Positions 18,035-27,732 of a stretch of 64,000 nt of DNA are shown piece after piece. The position numbers and the translations under genes were made by a program. The stretch's first letter is position 1; each line of letters opens with the position of its first letter. The notes beneath the pieces are model-generated. The model saw nothing but the letters and a program-made list of their open reading frames with translations, was not told where the DNA came from and made no database searches. Source of the stretch: Vibrio qingdaonensis (GTDB lineage: Bacteria > Pseudomonadota > Gammaproteobacteria > Enterobacterales > Vibrionaceae); NCBI RefSeq assembly GCF_026191675.1, contig NZ_JAKRRY010000002.1, positions 248,001 to 312,000 on the forward strand, read 5' to 3'.

Positions 18035-18865
18035 TCAGCGAGTATCACTTTGCGGTAAGGCATAAGGCTTGCCCGCAGGGCTAAAACTTCGTCGGACAAT
18101 GAGGTTTAAATTAATGGTGATAGAAACACTCATCATGACAAAAATGGCGAGCATGATCAGCAATTGGTACTTAATGGCAACAAGGGGACTTGCACCGCCT
18201 AAAATCTGACCAGTCATCATGCCGGGCAGTGATACCAATCCTGTTGTCGCAATGGTTGCGAGAATGGGTGCTAGTGATTTTTGTAGGGCAAGGCGCACAA
18301 ACGGTAGTGTGGCTAATGGGACGGGGGCGCCTAACGAAATTGCGGCTTCGTACTCCGTCCAGCGATCCTGTAATGCCCCATAAAAGTTTTGCAATGCGAC
18401 AATGTTCCCACTGAGACTGTTGCCAAGTAGCATACCCGCAAGAGGGATAACGTATTGAGCGCTATAAGCAGGGACTGGTTGGATGATCACTACACATAAT
18501 ACTGTGACGATAGGCAACAAACCAATCAACAGTGATAGGACGGTATAGGGGAGTAATGACTTCTTAGGCAATCGGGCTTTGCTTAGAATCGCACTGCCAC
18601 CAACGACGACCATCACAGTTAACCAAATCACATTAACAATAACGTTGTCCAAATAGAACAAATATTCAAGATACAGGCCCACGAGAGCGAGCTGTACTGT
18701 CATTCGAAGAATACTGATACAAGCATCTTTGTTTAAGTCGAGCTTATAATATCGGCTTATCAAAAAGGGAATGGATAACGTTGTCGAAAATCCGAGTAAT
18801 TGCCACCAAGTGATATCAATGACGTCCTGCATAATCACTATTTTCATCGAAGAAGTAATGGCCAT
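18035..18865 (-). CDS. fetB: FetB-like ABC transporter permease (orphan)
   Basis: Inner-membrane permease of the FetB/UPF0014 family, 276 residues with about seven helices. Diagnostic segments are VIPLAGMLLGNSLSG, the charged cytoplasmic loop near SLGAP, and GLVSLPGMMTGQILGG followed by IKYQ. E. coli FetAB is linked to iron export and oxidative stress resistance. The ATPase partner FetA normally adjoins; none is present here, so the ATPase must lie elsewhere or be missing. Start is uncertain: Met1, Met7 and Met12 all lack ribosome sites. Confidence 0.8.
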   Translation of the reverse strand: MAITSSMKIVIMQDVIDITWWQLLGFSTTLSIPFLISRYYKLDLNKDACISILRMTVQLALVGLYLEYLFYLDNVIVNVIWLTVMVVVGGSAILSKARLPKKSLLPYTVLSLLIGLLPIVTVLCVVIIQPVPAYSAQYVIPLAGMLLGNSLSGNIVALQNFYGALQDRWTEYEAAISLGAPVPLATLPFVRLALQKSLAPILATIATTGLVSLPGMMTGQILGGASPLVAIKYQLLIMLAIFVMMSVSITINLNLIVRRSFSPAGKPYALPQSDTR

Positions 18866-19268
18866 ATTTTACGGGAATATTGGAAATCACACACTGATTT
18901 TTGGCGGTTTTTACTGTCTCTTGTTAACGGTGATGTAACATTTCGACACGATGGTGCTTATCATTTGATGAATTTCCGTCCGATTCTAGCACGGATAATT
19001 CACTGAAATGTTGCATAAATGCGATCTTGTTTACATACTTGTACAGGTATTATTTCTTCACATCTATTAACATTTTTATATATCAGCATTTAATTAATAA
19101 CAAGTCAGGGTGACCTCAAAAAAGTGTTGATTAACAAGGGTTGAGAGGTCGGAATTGGTTGAACCACACATACAGTATGGTTTAGCATTTTCCTTAGAAT
19201 AGTTTCAATAATTGATTTATTCATAAGAGTAAATCGCAGCTTTAACACGATACAAAATAGGCAAATGT
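18866..19268 (+). promoter_or_regulatory. Intergenic region upstream of torECA
   Basis: About 400 bases without a gene between the divergent fetB-like gene and torE. It must hold the tor operon promoter. It is AT-rich, with a short dyad CATAC-A-GTATG near 19169. TTCAATAA and TTCATAAG are spaced repeats just before torE and could be TorR half-sites, but the match is too weak to call. Confidence 0.4.
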
Positions 19269-19445
19269 ATGAGTGATGTTAACAAAGTTGAGAGCACAGA
19301 AAAACATGGTATGGAATGGAAGTCTTTCTTTTTCATCTGCGCAGTTTTCTTTCCTCTCTTGAGTGTGGCGATCGTAGGCGGTTACGGTTTTACAGTGTGG
19401 ATGCTTCAGATCTTCGTATTTGGACCTCCAGGTGTTCACGGTTAA
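19269..19445 (+). CDS. torE: TorE, NapE/TorE family small membrane protein
   Basis: A 58-residue protein with one transmembrane helix (FFFICAVFFPLLSVAIVGGY) and the TorE/NapE C-terminal pattern GFTVWMLQ...FGPPG. It is the first gene of torE-torC-torA, 43 bases before torC, with AGG 8 bases upstream of its ATG. In Vibrio and Shewanella this gene precedes torCA. Its role in TMAO respiration is not settled. It is short enough to be missed by a 60-codon cutoff. Confidence 0.88.
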   Translation: MSDVNKVESTEKHGMEWKSFFFICAVFFPLLSVAIVGGYGFTVWMLQIFVFGPPGVHG

Positions 19446-19488
19446 TAAACCGTCATTCAATCAATTACGAGTTTCGAGAGAGTAAGTC

Positions 19489-20670
19489 ATGAAATCCTTT
19501 TTAATCAAGCTTTGGCGCACCATCAGCAGACCCGCAGTTCACATCAGTTTAGGTGTTCTTACCGCTGGTGGTTTTATTGCGGGCGTCATCTTTTGGGGCG
19601 GCTTTAACACCGCGTTAGAAGCAACGAACACTGAAGAGTTCTGTATTAGTTGTCACACAATGAGTGAAAACGTCTACGTGGAGCTTCAGGAAACCGTTCA
19701 CTGGAAAAATGATTCCGGTGTTCGTGCAACGTGTCCAGATTGTCACGTACCCCATAACTGGACAGATAAAATTGCACGTAAAATGCAAGCTTCCAAGGAA
19801 GTATTCGCGCAGATTTTTGGTGATTTAGATACGCCAGAGAAATTTGAGGCCCGTCGTCTCGAACTTGCTCGCCATGAGTGGGATCGTTTCTCGGCGAACA
19901 AATCATTAGAATGTAAGAACTGTCACGCTTATGAGTCAATGGACTTTGAGCAAATGTCTCCGACTGCGCGTATTCAAATGACATCAGCAGCAGAACGTGA
20001 TCAAAGTTGTGTTGATTGTCATAAAGGTATTGCCCACCACTTACCAAAAGATATGGCCAGTGCAAGCGGCATTGTTGGCGACTTAGAGCAAGTAGCAAGC
20101 AGTACGTCTTACTCTAAAGGGAACGACGTGGTATCCATTCGTCACTTACCACTTTATACCGATGCGACAGCGGCAACAGAAGCTGGCTTGTTGAGTCCGG
20201 CAAGTGAAGTGGCAATCGTTGATGATAAAGGCGATATGATTGAAGTTAAAATTGATGGCTGGCGTAAAGCGAAAGGCTTTGGTCGTGTTATTCAAGAAGA
20301 CTTTGGTATGAACATATCAACCGCTATTTTGACCAAAGAAGTCTCACAAAGCTCGGATGTTATTGTTGGTGAGAAGAAAGAAGATGAGCTGACAGGCCTT
20401 CCTTGGGAACAAGTTTCAGTCAACCTATGGATGAAAAAAGAATCCATGCTGCCTGACTACACGCCAATTTGGAACGCGGCAGGTGAAGCGTATCAAACCA
20501 ACTGCTCAACATGTCATACACAGCCTGATGTTGCACACTTTAGTGCTAACGGTTGGGTAGGTATGCTAGACGGTATGATCGCATTTGTGAACTTCGATAA
20601 AGACACTGAGGCGCTAGTGCTTAAGTATCTACAGAAGCATTCATCAGACTTTTCTGAAGGTCACCACTAA
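19489..20670 (+). CDS. torC: Pentaheme c-type cytochrome TorC
   Basis: Membrane-anchored NapC/NirT-family cytochrome that passes electrons from menaquinol to periplasmic TorA. One N-terminal helix (about 18-40) is followed by four CxxCH heme sites near residues 52, 82, 142 and 174, which form the tetraheme NapC domain. A fifth, CSTCH at about 339, is in the C-terminal domain typical of TorC and absent from NapC. It lies 23 bases upstream of torA in the same operon. Confidence 0.96.
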   Translation: MKSFLIKLWRTISRPAVHISLGVLTAGGFIAGVIFWGGFNTALEATNTEEFCISCHTMSENVYVELQETVHWKNDSGVRATCPDCHVPHNWTDKIARKMQASKEVFAQIFGDLDTPEKFEARRLELARHEWDRFSANKSLECKNCHAYESMDFEQMSPTARIQMTSAAERDQSCVDCHKGIAHHLPKDMASASGIVGDLEQVASSTSYSKGNDVVSIRHLPLYTDATAATEAGLLSPASEVAIVDDKGDMIEVKIDGWRKAKGFGRVIQEDFGMNISTAILTKEVSQSSDVIVGEKKEDELTGLPWEQVSVNLWMKKESMLPDYTPIWNAAGEAYQTNCSTCHTQPDVAHFSANGWVGMLDGMIAFVNFDKDTEALVLKYLQKHSSDFSEGHH

Positions 20671-20693
20671 TAGACGTTAATTGGAGTAGAAAA

Positions 20694-23156
20694 ATGGCAA
20701 TTACACGAAGAAGCTTCCTTAAAGGTGTGGCAGGTACAAGTGCGGCATCTCTAATCGGCCCAAGCTTGTTAGCTTCGGCGTCTGCTAGTGCAGCAGAGAC
20801 AGAAGGGACCTGGAAAATATCTGGCTCACACTGGGGTGCGTTTCGCGCCCGAGTGTGGGGTGGTAAAGTACAAGAAATTAAGCCATTCGAAGTCGATAAG
20901 CATCCGACTGATATGCTAAATGGCATTAAAGGTATCATCTATAGCCCGTCACGAGTGCGTTACCCAATGGTACGTCTAGACTGGTTAAAGAAACATAAAT
21001 ACGCAGCCGAGACACGCGGTAACAACCGTTTTGTTCGTGTGACATGGGATGAAGCGCTTGATCTTTTCTATCGTGAGTTAGAAACCATTCAGAAAGACTA
21101 TGGTCCATGGGCTTTGCACACCGGTCAAACGGGCTGGCGTCAAACGGGTCAGTTCCATAGTTGCACCAACCATATGCAGCGCGCGATGGGGCTTCATGGT
21201 TACTCAGTTAAGAAAGTGGGAGACTACTCAACGGGTGCTGGACAAACTATTCTACCGTATGTACTTGGTTCAACCGAAGTGTATGCGCAAGGTACGTCTT
21301 GGGATTTGATTTTAGAGAATAGTGACAACATTATTCTATGGGGTAATGATCCCGTTAAAAACCTACAAGTAGGTTGGACATGTGAAACCCACCAGTCTTA
21401 TGCGTATCTAGAGCAATTAAAAGACAAAGTTGCGAACAAGGAGATCAATGTTGTTTCTGTTGATCCAGTTCGTAATAAAACCGCTCGCTATTTAGACAAT
21501 GAACAACGATACATCAATCCGCAAACTGATGTACCGTTCATGCTGGGTGTTGCTCACGTTCTTTACAATGAAAACCTTTACGACAAGAAGTTTATCGACA
21601 CTTACTGTTTAGGTTTCGAAGACTTTATTGGTTATGTTCAGGGTAAAACCAAAGATAACGTTGAGAAAACGCCGGAATGGGCGTCGGAAATCTGCGGGGT
21701 AAGCCCAGAAGAAATCCGTAAATTTGCTCGTATGTTGGTGAATGGTCGCACTCAGATCATGGTGGGTTGGAGTGTCCAGCGCCAAGAGCACGGTGAGCAA
21801 CCATACTGGATGTGCGCAGTACTTGCGGCAATGATTGGTCAAATTGGTTTGCCAGGTGGTGGTATTTCCTACGGCCACCATTATTCTGGTATCGGCGTAC
21901 CGGCGACCGGATTTGCGGCCCCGGGTTCATTCCCATTGAACATTGACCAAGGGCAGAAGCCTAAATACACCAATCAAGACTTTAATGGTTATAGTCGCGT
22001 GATTCCGGTTGCTCGTTGGGTAGATAGCCTTCTAGAGCCAGGTAAAAAGATTAAATCGAACGGTTCAACGGTGACGTTGCCGAACCTAAAAATGATGGTA
22101 TTTAGTGGTAATAACCCTTGGCACCATCATCAAGACCGTAACAGAATGCACAAAGCCTTTAGGTCTTTGCATACCGTTGTGGCGATTGATTTCGCTTGGA
22201 CGGCCACATGTCGTCAGTCTGATATCGTACTACCTGCATGTACGCAGTATGAGCGTAATGATATCGATGGTTACGGTGCGTACTCTGGTCGTGGCCTAGT
22301 GGCGATGAATAAGCTTGTAGACCCTATGTTCCAGTCTAAATCTGACTTCGAGATCATGGCGAATCTGACTCGTCGTTGGGGCCGTTATGAAGACTACACT
22401 CGCGGTATGTCGGAAATGGAGTGGGTTAAATCACTCTATGATGGCTGTAGAGAAGCAAACAAAGGTAAGTTTGAGATGCCTGAGTTTGACGAATTCTGGG
22501 AGAAAGGTTATCTAGACTTCGGTACAGGTAAGTCTTGGGTTCGTCATGCTGATTTCCGTGAAGATCCAGAGATTAATGCTTTAGGCACACCGTCTGGTTT
22601 TATTGAAATTACGAGCCGTACGCTTGGTAACATGGGCTACGAGCACTGCCAAGAGCACCCAATGTGGTTTGAAAAATCTGAGCGTTCACACGGTGGACCA
22701 GGCTCAAAAGCGCATCCATATTGGCTACAGTCTTGTCACCCAGACAAGCGTTTGCACTCGCAAATGTGTGAGTCGGAAGAGTTCCGCGCAACGTATACGG
22801 TGCAAGGACGTGAACCAATTTACATTAACCCTAAAGATGCAAAAACAAAAGGCATCAAAGATGGTGACTTGGTTCGAGTCTTTAATGACCGCGGACAATT
22901 ACTTGCAGGTGCAGTCTTAACGGATAGCTACGCCCCAGGCGTTGTCAGAATCGAAGAAGGCGCATGGTACGGTCCAATTGATAACAAGATTGGCGCGTTA
23001 GATACGTATGGCGATCCAAATACATTGACGCAGGATATTCCAACATCTGAATTAGCGCAGGCAACGTCAGCGAATACCTGTTTGGTGAGTTTTGAGAAGT
23101 TCACAGGTAAAGTACCACCAGTAACCGCGTTCGGTGGACCGATCGAAGTCATCTAG
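20694..23156 (+). CDS. torA: Trimethylamine-N-oxide reductase TorA
   Basis: Periplasmic molybdopterin enzyme reducing TMAO to TMA, 820 residues. The N-terminus is a Tat signal ([10 protein letters not shown], then an Ala-rich segment ending ASASA). The molybdopterin oxidoreductase core and C-terminal dinucleotide-binding domain follow. There is no N-terminal Cys cluster, as expected for TorA versus DmsA. The Mo-ligand Ser lies in the GDYSTGAGQ region near residue 180. A GGAG site is 7 bases upstream. No torD follows: a strong terminator closes the operon, so the dedicated chaperone is elsewhere. Confidence 0.96.
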   Translation: MAITRRSFLKGVAGTSAASLIGPSLLASASASAAETEGTWKISGSHWGAFRARVWGGKVQEIKPFEVDKHPTDMLNGIKGIIYSPSRVRYPMVRLDWLKKHKYAAETRGNNRFVRVTWDEALDLFYRELETIQKDYGPWALHTGQTGWRQTGQFHSCTNHMQRAMGLHGYSVKKVGDYSTGAGQTILPYVLGSTEVYAQGTSWDLILENSDNIILWGNDPVKNLQVGWTCETHQSYAYLEQLKDKVANKEINVVSVDPVRNKTARYLDNEQRYINPQTDVPFMLGVAHVLYNENLYDKKFIDTYCLGFEDFIGYVQGKTKDNVEKTPEWASEICGVSPEEIRKFARMLVNGRTQIMVGWSVQRQEHGEQPYWMCAVLAAMIGQIGLPGGGISYGHHYSGIGVPATGFAAPGSFPLNIDQGQKPKYTNQDFNGYSRVIPVARWVDSLLEPGKKIKSNGSTVTLPNLKMMVFSGNNPWHHHQDRNRMHKAFRSLHTVVAIDFAWTATCRQSDIVLPACTQYERNDIDGYGAYSGRGLVAMNKLVDPMFQSKSDFEIMANLTRRWGRYEDYTRGMSEMEWVKSLYDGCREANKGKFEMPEFDEFWEKGYLDFGTGKSWVRHADFREDPEINALGTPSGFIEITSRTLGNMGYEHCQEHPMWFEKSERSHGGPGSKAHPYWLQSCHPDKRLHSQMCESEEFRATYTVQGREPIYINPKDAKTKGIKDGDLVRVFNDRGQLLAGAVLTDSYAPGVVRIEEGAWYGPIDNKIGALDTYGDPNTLTQDIPTSELAQATSANTCLVSFEKFTGKVPPVTAFGGPIEVI

Positions 23157-23192
23157 TGAGAATTTAACCGTACAGAGTTTTAAGTAGTACAC

Positions 23193-23223
23193 AAAACCCA
23201 TTCATTTGAATGGGTTTTTTTTT
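23193..23223 (+). terminator. Terminator of torECA
   Basis: AAAACCCATTC / GAATGGG stem with ATTT loop followed by ten T. Confidence 0.9.
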
Positions 23224-23271
23224 GTCTCGGAATATACTAATTAAGTAATCTATTAACTAGGTCGAGGACGT

Positions 23272-25026
23272 ATGACCGAATATATTCCATTCTCAAAAGA
23301 GGTTGATGCACTGGCTATCAACCCTAACATCAGTATTACTAAGTGCAATGGCGAGCTCTATTTTGAATACACGAGCTTAAATTTTGAACCGTTAGCTTCT
23401 CGTACTGCATTAACTCGATTTGAGAACCAAGTTGAATCTGATGCCATGTTACTGGGCGATGGTTTCCAAATGCTGTGCCAGACATCAGGAACGGTGAATC
23501 AACTCGTTGATATCGGTCGATGTCCGGATAATAGTGCAAGCTACCGGATTTATGATGAAGATGCGCCCAAGCGTTTTTATAACTACCTAGTTATTGAGCA
23601 ATCTTCTGGATTTACACTGTTTGGCTTTACATCCTGCCATCGTTTTTCTGGTTATTTTGAGTTGCATACTACAACTCAAGGTATTGATGTTTTAGCGTTT
23701 ATTGATGGAGAGGACAGTGCGCCTCAATCTTGGGAAAGTAATCAGTTAGAGTCGCTGGTGGTATTACATAGCGATACTATGGATTCAGTGTTTAGTCAGT
23801 TTGCAGACATCATCGCGAGCCACCACCCTGCTAAAGTCGGTGTGTCTCAGCCAAGCCCAATAGGCTGGTGCTCTTGGTACGCATACTATGCTGATGTTGA
23901 TCGCCAAAATGTGCTTGATAATGTTCAGGTGATGGAACAAGAACAAGAGATGCTTGAGTGGGTGCTACTTGACGACGGTTATCAAGCCTTTATGGGCGAC
24001 TGGCTAACACCATCGGATAAGTTTGAAGGTGGCGTAAAAGCGCTTATTGAGAGCATTCGCTCCAAAGGCAAGAAACCTGCAATTTGGATCGCTCCTTTTA
24101 TTGCTCAGGCTGAATCAGAGATTTTCCAGCAACATCCAGATTGGTTTCTCAAGCATTCTGATGATACGGCATTGAAAGCAGAAGATGTGACATATGGCGG
24201 CTGGCGGTGCACGCCTTGGTATATCTTAGATTGTTCTAACCCAGAAGTCTTAGCGCACCTTACTCACGTCGTCAAAACCATGCGAGAAGAGTGGGGGATT
24301 GAGCTATTTAAGCTTGATGCTAACTATTGGGGGACATTAAAAGGTCAACGCTATCGTCCAGGTGTGACTGGTGTCGAGGCGTATCGATTAGGTATGCAAG
24401 CTATTACTGAAGGTGCTGGAGAGGCGCTAGTTTTAGGCTGTAATGCGCCGATGTGGCCATCCTTAGGTTTAGTTGACGCGATGCGTGTCTCTGATGATGT
24501 GGAGCGTGATGCGCATCGTTTTGAGCAAATAGCGAAAGAAACGTTTTTGCGTAGCTGGCAGCATCAACGTTTATGGTTGATCGATCCAGATTGTGTGACG
24601 TTGACGTCTTTACCTAATCAGGGTGCCGATCGTTCAAGCTATGAGTTTCACCGTAATGTGCTGTTAGCATCAGGTGGCGTATTGTTGTCTGGTGATCCAT
24701 TGCCGGAATTGACGCCCTTTGCAAAAGAAACGCTCGAGAGCTTAGTTACTCGGCAAAAACAAACCAATAACACGTCGGTGTTTCAATCATTGACGATGAA
24801 TCACTCGATGTTAAAGCTAACCGAACAGCGCCGTCTTCACTGCTTATTTCAGTACACAGAAGACGGGACTGACTATACATTGGCATCCGAGTATCCATGT
24901 GATTGGTTTGATTTTTGGACCCGAGAGAAGTTAAATCAAGAACCAAGCCATATTCATGTTATCACGCTAAATCATGCTCGTGAGAGCCGAGCTGTTGTCG
25001 CGGTTTTTTCGAGCGAAGAGTACTAA
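23272..25026 (+). CDS. Alpha-galactosidase-like glycoside hydrolase (GH36)
   Basis: Clan GH-D hydrolase of 584 residues without a signal peptide, so cytoplasmic. The central barrel begins at about 195 with PIGWCSWYAYY. The nucleophile is Asp349 in LFKLDANYW and the acid/base is Asp408 in MRVSDD; DDGYQ, WIAPF and LGCNAPMWPS are substrate-pocket motifs. It is related to alpha-galactosidases and raffinose-synthase-like enzymes; exact sugar specificity cannot be read. No transporter or regulator gene adjoins, so it is a stand-alone gene. Confidence 0.82.
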   Translation: MTEYIPFSKEVDALAINPNISITKCNGELYFEYTSLNFEPLASRTALTRFENQVESDAMLLGDGFQMLCQTSGTVNQLVDIGRCPDNSASYRIYDEDAPKRFYNYLVIEQSSGFTLFGFTSCHRFSGYFELHTTTQGIDVLAFIDGEDSAPQSWESNQLESLVVLHSDTMDSVFSQFADIIASHHPAKVGVSQPSPIGWCSWYAYYADVDRQNVLDNVQVMEQEQEMLEWVLLDDGYQAFMGDWLTPSDKFEGGVKALIESIRSKGKKPAIWIAPFIAQAESEIFQQHPDWFLKHSDDTALKAEDVTYGGWRCTPWYILDCSNPEVLAHLTHVVKTMREEWGIELFKLDANYWGTLKGQRYRPGVTGVEAYRLGMQAITEGAGEALVLGCNAPMWPSLGLVDAMRVSDDVERDAHRFEQIAKETFLRSWQHQRLWLIDPDCVTLTSLPNQGADRSSYEFHRNVLLASGGVLLSGDPLPELTPFAKETLESLVTRQKQTNNTSVFQSLTMNHSMLKLTEQRRLHCLFQYTEDGTDYTLASEYPCDWFDFWTREKLNQEPSHIHVITLNHARESRAVVAVFSSEEY

Positions 25027-25028
25027 AT

Positions 25029-25082
25029 CTGTTGGAGAGCCTAAATCTTTTGGAGAATATAGATCTATTAGAGAACCTAAGT
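25029..25082. repeat. Three imperfect 18-bp tandem repeats
   Basis: Units CTGTTGGAGAGCCTAAAT, CTTTTGGAGAATATAGAT and CTATTAGAGAACCTAAGT lie head to tail directly after the alpha-galactosidase stop codon. They diverge by about a third, indicating an old expansion. Confidence 0.75.
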
Positions 25083-25099
25083 CTTAAACGGCTTTAGAC

Positions 25100-25160
25100 C
25101 TACATAACTTTACGCTCCTATAACTTAAGCTCCTATAATTTAAGCTCCACATAACGTTAG
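25100..25160. repeat. Four degenerate 15/16-bp tandem repeats
   Basis: Units CTACATAACTTTACG, CTCCTATAACTTAAG, CTCCTATAATTTAAG and CTCCACATAACGTTAG, the last running into the stop codon of the convergent transporter gene (25157-25159). The middle two differ at one base. No conventional terminator was found between the convergent genes, so this array occupies that place. Confidence 0.75.
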
Positions 25161-26467
25161 CTCTCAAATAACCAGTAGTAACTGTAGCCCACGATAAGTG
25201 CCGGCAATGCAGAATAGACCGTGGCCACCAACGCAGCTTTGGGGGCCATTGCTATTGCAGGGAATAGCGCATCGCCATCGTTTGAAATTGCATTGGAAAG
25301 CTGGGTGGACATGGGTACGGCGCCAGTGAGATATAGACTGGTAATGAGGATCTGAGGGCCGCAGCCAGGGAGTAGGCCGACTAGCATACCTAGTAAAGGC
25401 ATATAGACACCCCAACCGCTAAGCGAGTGGCTAAGGTCAATGTGCGAGAAATGAAGTGTAATTTCGAAAGCTAAGAAGGCCACAATCACCCAAGCGCTAA
25501 CAAAGTGAGTATCTTGAGCCGCTTTTTGCATCGGGTGTGAGGTAGACCATTTTTTATCTTCACCGACAGTGCTCTCATAATCCACGATTTCTTTGGTAAA
25601 TGCCCATAGCGACATCGTGATTACCGCTAAAATCGCACCAAGCCATTCGATCGTTAGTGGTTTTAAACCAAGAAGTTCGTTCACATCTACTTGGAAAGAC
25701 ATGGTAAATGCAACAGCCAGCGACGGAATGATTAACCATTTCCAAAATAATCCTTGAAGGTTGATCGCCATTGTTTGAACCGGACTGCTTTGGAAGGGAT
25801 GGTTTTGGAGGGGTGCATCTTCATTCTTGCTACAACGACATTGAGTATCAAAAGTCGATGATTGTTCTATTGGCATCGCTTGCGTATCGCTCAACGTGCG
25901 GGCTGATTTAGGTGTAAGCGTTTGCACAAATTCAGTTAATTTAGGGCGAAGGAAATCGGGCTTGTGAATGGCATTAACGATAAGTCCCGTCACGATCCCT
26001 ACCACGACACCGACTGCAATTAACCCAAATCCGATGCTTGGTTTACTTGCTAAAATCAAAAACGCAGCGTCTCCCATCGTTGCGGTCAAAACAGCAACCA
26101 CGGAGCCAAAGCCAACTTTACCCGACACAAATTGTGTGGTGACGATGATAGCGCCGCCACAGCCAGGTAATGCGCCTAATAATGATGAGAATACGACTTG
26201 GTGACTGGCTGAGTGTTGGTAGAGTTCTACAAGCGCGTTTTTTTGAGAGAGCAATCTAGAGATATAATGATAAACGGCGAGTGTGAAAACGACATAACAA
26301 GATACCGCCCAATAGGCGTCTGAAAGCGCCGTAACCGCAATGAGGCTAGTAGGTTTACTGATTAGTAGCGCAACCATAGTTATGGGTAGTAACAGACGTT
26401 TATACGCAGGTTTGAATTGTGATAAAGACAACCCATATAAGCCACGAATTCTTCTAGTTTGTTCCAT
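25157..26467 (-). CDS. Putative 10-TM heavy-metal (manganese-type) transporter, ArsP_2-like
   Basis: Integral membrane protein of about 436 residues with two similar halves. Each half carries a G-A/L-L-P-G-C-G motif, LLGALPGCGGAIIV near residue 95 and LVGLLPGCGPQIL near 360, and a downstream GDAAF / DGDALFP acidic motif. This resembles the ArsP_2 / putative manganese transporter family. A charged loop rich in Cys (CRCSKNED) and His separates the halves. Met4 of the open frame (26467) is the likely start; the upstream GTG has no ribosome site. Two Fur boxes lie just upstream, so iron regulates it; direction of transport and metal are not established. Confidence 0.75.
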   Translation of the reverse strand: MEQTRRIRGLYGLSLSQFKPAYKRLLLPITMVALLISKPTSLIAVTALSDAYWAVSCYVVFTLAVYHYISRLLSQKNALVELYQHSASHQVVFSSLLGALPGCGGAIIVTTQFVSGKVGFGSVVAVLTATMGDAAFLILASKPSIGFGLIAVGVVVGIVTGLIVNAIHKPDFLRPKLTEFVQTLTPKSARTLSDTQAMPIEQSSTFDTQCRCSKNEDAPLQNHPFQSSPVQTMAINLQGLFWKWLIIPSLAVAFTMSFQVDVNELLGLKPLTIEWLGAILAVITMSLWAFTKEIVDYESTVGEDKKWSTSHPMQKAAQDTHFVSAWVIVAFLAFEITLHFSHIDLSHSLSGWGVYMPLLGMLVGLLPGCGPQILITSLYLTGAVPMSTQLSNAISNDGDALFPAIAMAPKAALVATVYSALPALIVGYSYYWLFES

Positions 26468-26483
26468 ATAGTGCACTAATGTA

Positions 26484-26502
26484 AATGAGAGTCGTTCTCA
26501 TT
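26484..26502. promoter_or_regulatory. Fur box 2
   Basis: AATGAGA-N5-TCTCATT, a perfect 7-1-7-type dyad close to the Vibrio Fur consensus (AATGAnAATnATTnTCATT). It lies 17 bases upstream of the transporter start and probably overlaps its promoter. Confidence 0.8.
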
Positions 26503-26505
26503 GTG

Positions 26506-26532
26506 CAATATTGATAATGATTATCAATATTG
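26506..26532. promoter_or_regulatory. Fur box 1
   Basis: A perfect 27-bp palindrome, arms CAATATTGATAAT and ATTATCAATATTG around a central G, containing the core GATAATGATTATC of the Fur consensus. With the dyad at 26484-26502 it forms a double Fur operator for the leftward transporter. ppaC starts 143 bases away on the other side and may be less affected. Confidence 0.9.
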
Positions 26533-26674
26533 TTTTTGGTGTTTTATCGGTCAAGAAATTCACTAAAACCGCTTACAAGCGATGACAAATTCACAAAATC
26601 AGGTAAAGTATCGCCCTTATGAGCAGTTGTCGTGGGGCGTACACCCACAAGATCAAACATAGTTAGGAAATATA

Positions 26675-27580
26675 ATGATTCTAGTTGTCGGTCATAAAAA
26701 CCCGGATAGTGATAGCATTTGTGGTGCACTAGTAGCGACAGAACTACTAAAAGCACGTGGCCTTGAAGCGAAACCTATTCGTCAAGGTGAAATCAATCGT
26801 GAAACTCAGCACATTCTTGAAACTGCGGGTGTCGACCAACCTGAACTTCGCACAAGTGTTGCGGGCGAAAAAGTATGGTTAGTGGACTATACCGATCTGG
26901 CTCAAGCACCAGATGATATTAATGACGCTGAGATCCTTGGCATTGTTGACCACCACCGTTTAGGTGACGTGATGACAGTGAATCCATTGGAAGCATGGAT
27001 CTGGCCAGTGGGTTGTACTTGTACTATTTTGTTTAACCTATTCAAAATGGAGCAAGCTGAGATTACTCGTCCACTTGCTATCCTAATGATGTCTGCAATC
27101 TTGTCTGATACGGTAGGGTTTGCTTCTCCTACCTGTACGCAAAAAGACAAAGATGCAGTAGAAGAGTTGGCAAAAATTGCGGGTATTACAGACTTAGAGC
27201 TGTTCATTAAAGAGCTATTGATTGCAAAAACCAACATTGAAGGTCTTTCAGCAGCAGAGCTGGTTGAAAAAGATCTTAAAGCATACCCATTTAATGGCCG
27301 TGACGTTGTGGTTGGCCAAGTTGAGCTTGCAACGTTAGAGCAAGTAGACGGCATGATCGAAGCGCTAGAGCAAGATCTGACTCGTCGTTGTGACGAAGAT
27401 GCCCTTGCATTCGCGGCAGTGATGCTAACAGACATCACAACAGCACAAACCCGTTTGATTTACAAAGGTGAGTGGGCTGCGAAGCTTGCGAAGCATGAAA
27501 AAGACGGCATGTTGATGATGGAAAATACGCTAAGTCGTAAGAAGCAAGGTTGGCCTTGGCTTCAAGGTGAGTTGGTTTAA
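26675..27580 (+). CDS. ppaC: Manganese-dependent inorganic pyrophosphatase
   Basis: Family II (DHH/DHHA2) pyrophosphatase, cytosolic, 301 residues. Metal ligands are seen in GHKNPDSDS near the N-terminus, the DYTD region near 71, and VDHH near 91; the C-terminal substrate motif is SRKKQ. This enzyme needs Mn2+ or Co2+, unlike the Mg2+ family I enzyme. It is divergent from a Fur-regulated metal transporter, which makes a shared metal theme plausible but unproven. Confidence 0.95.
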   Translation: MILVVGHKNPDSDSICGALVATELLKARGLEAKPIRQGEINRETQHILETAGVDQPELRTSVAGEKVWLVDYTDLAQAPDDINDAEILGIVDHHRLGDVMTVNPLEAWIWPVGCTCTILFNLFKMEQAEITRPLAILMMSAILSDTVGFASPTCTQKDKDAVEELAKIAGITDLELFIKELLIAKTNIEGLSAAELVEKDLKAYPFNGRDVVVGQVELATLEQVDGMIEALEQDLTRRCDEDALAFAAVMLTDITTAQTRLIYKGEWAAKLAKHEKDGMLMMENTLSRKKQGWPWLQGELV

Positions 27581-27732
27581 TCACTATCTCACCTGACAAA
27601 TATGTCGATTAGCTAAGCCCTAGTGTCGTTTGCGTTAGATGGTCATTGACCTATAAACAAATTTAGATGCTAGGGTTTTTTATTAGGTATAACATTGTAC
27701 CGACAGTGACTCTCTACAAAAGGCATAACATC

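Noticed and set aside
19200..19240. TorR boxes upstream of torE
   Set aside because: TTCAATAA and TTCATAAG are poor matches to the E. coli tor box; kept only as a remark.
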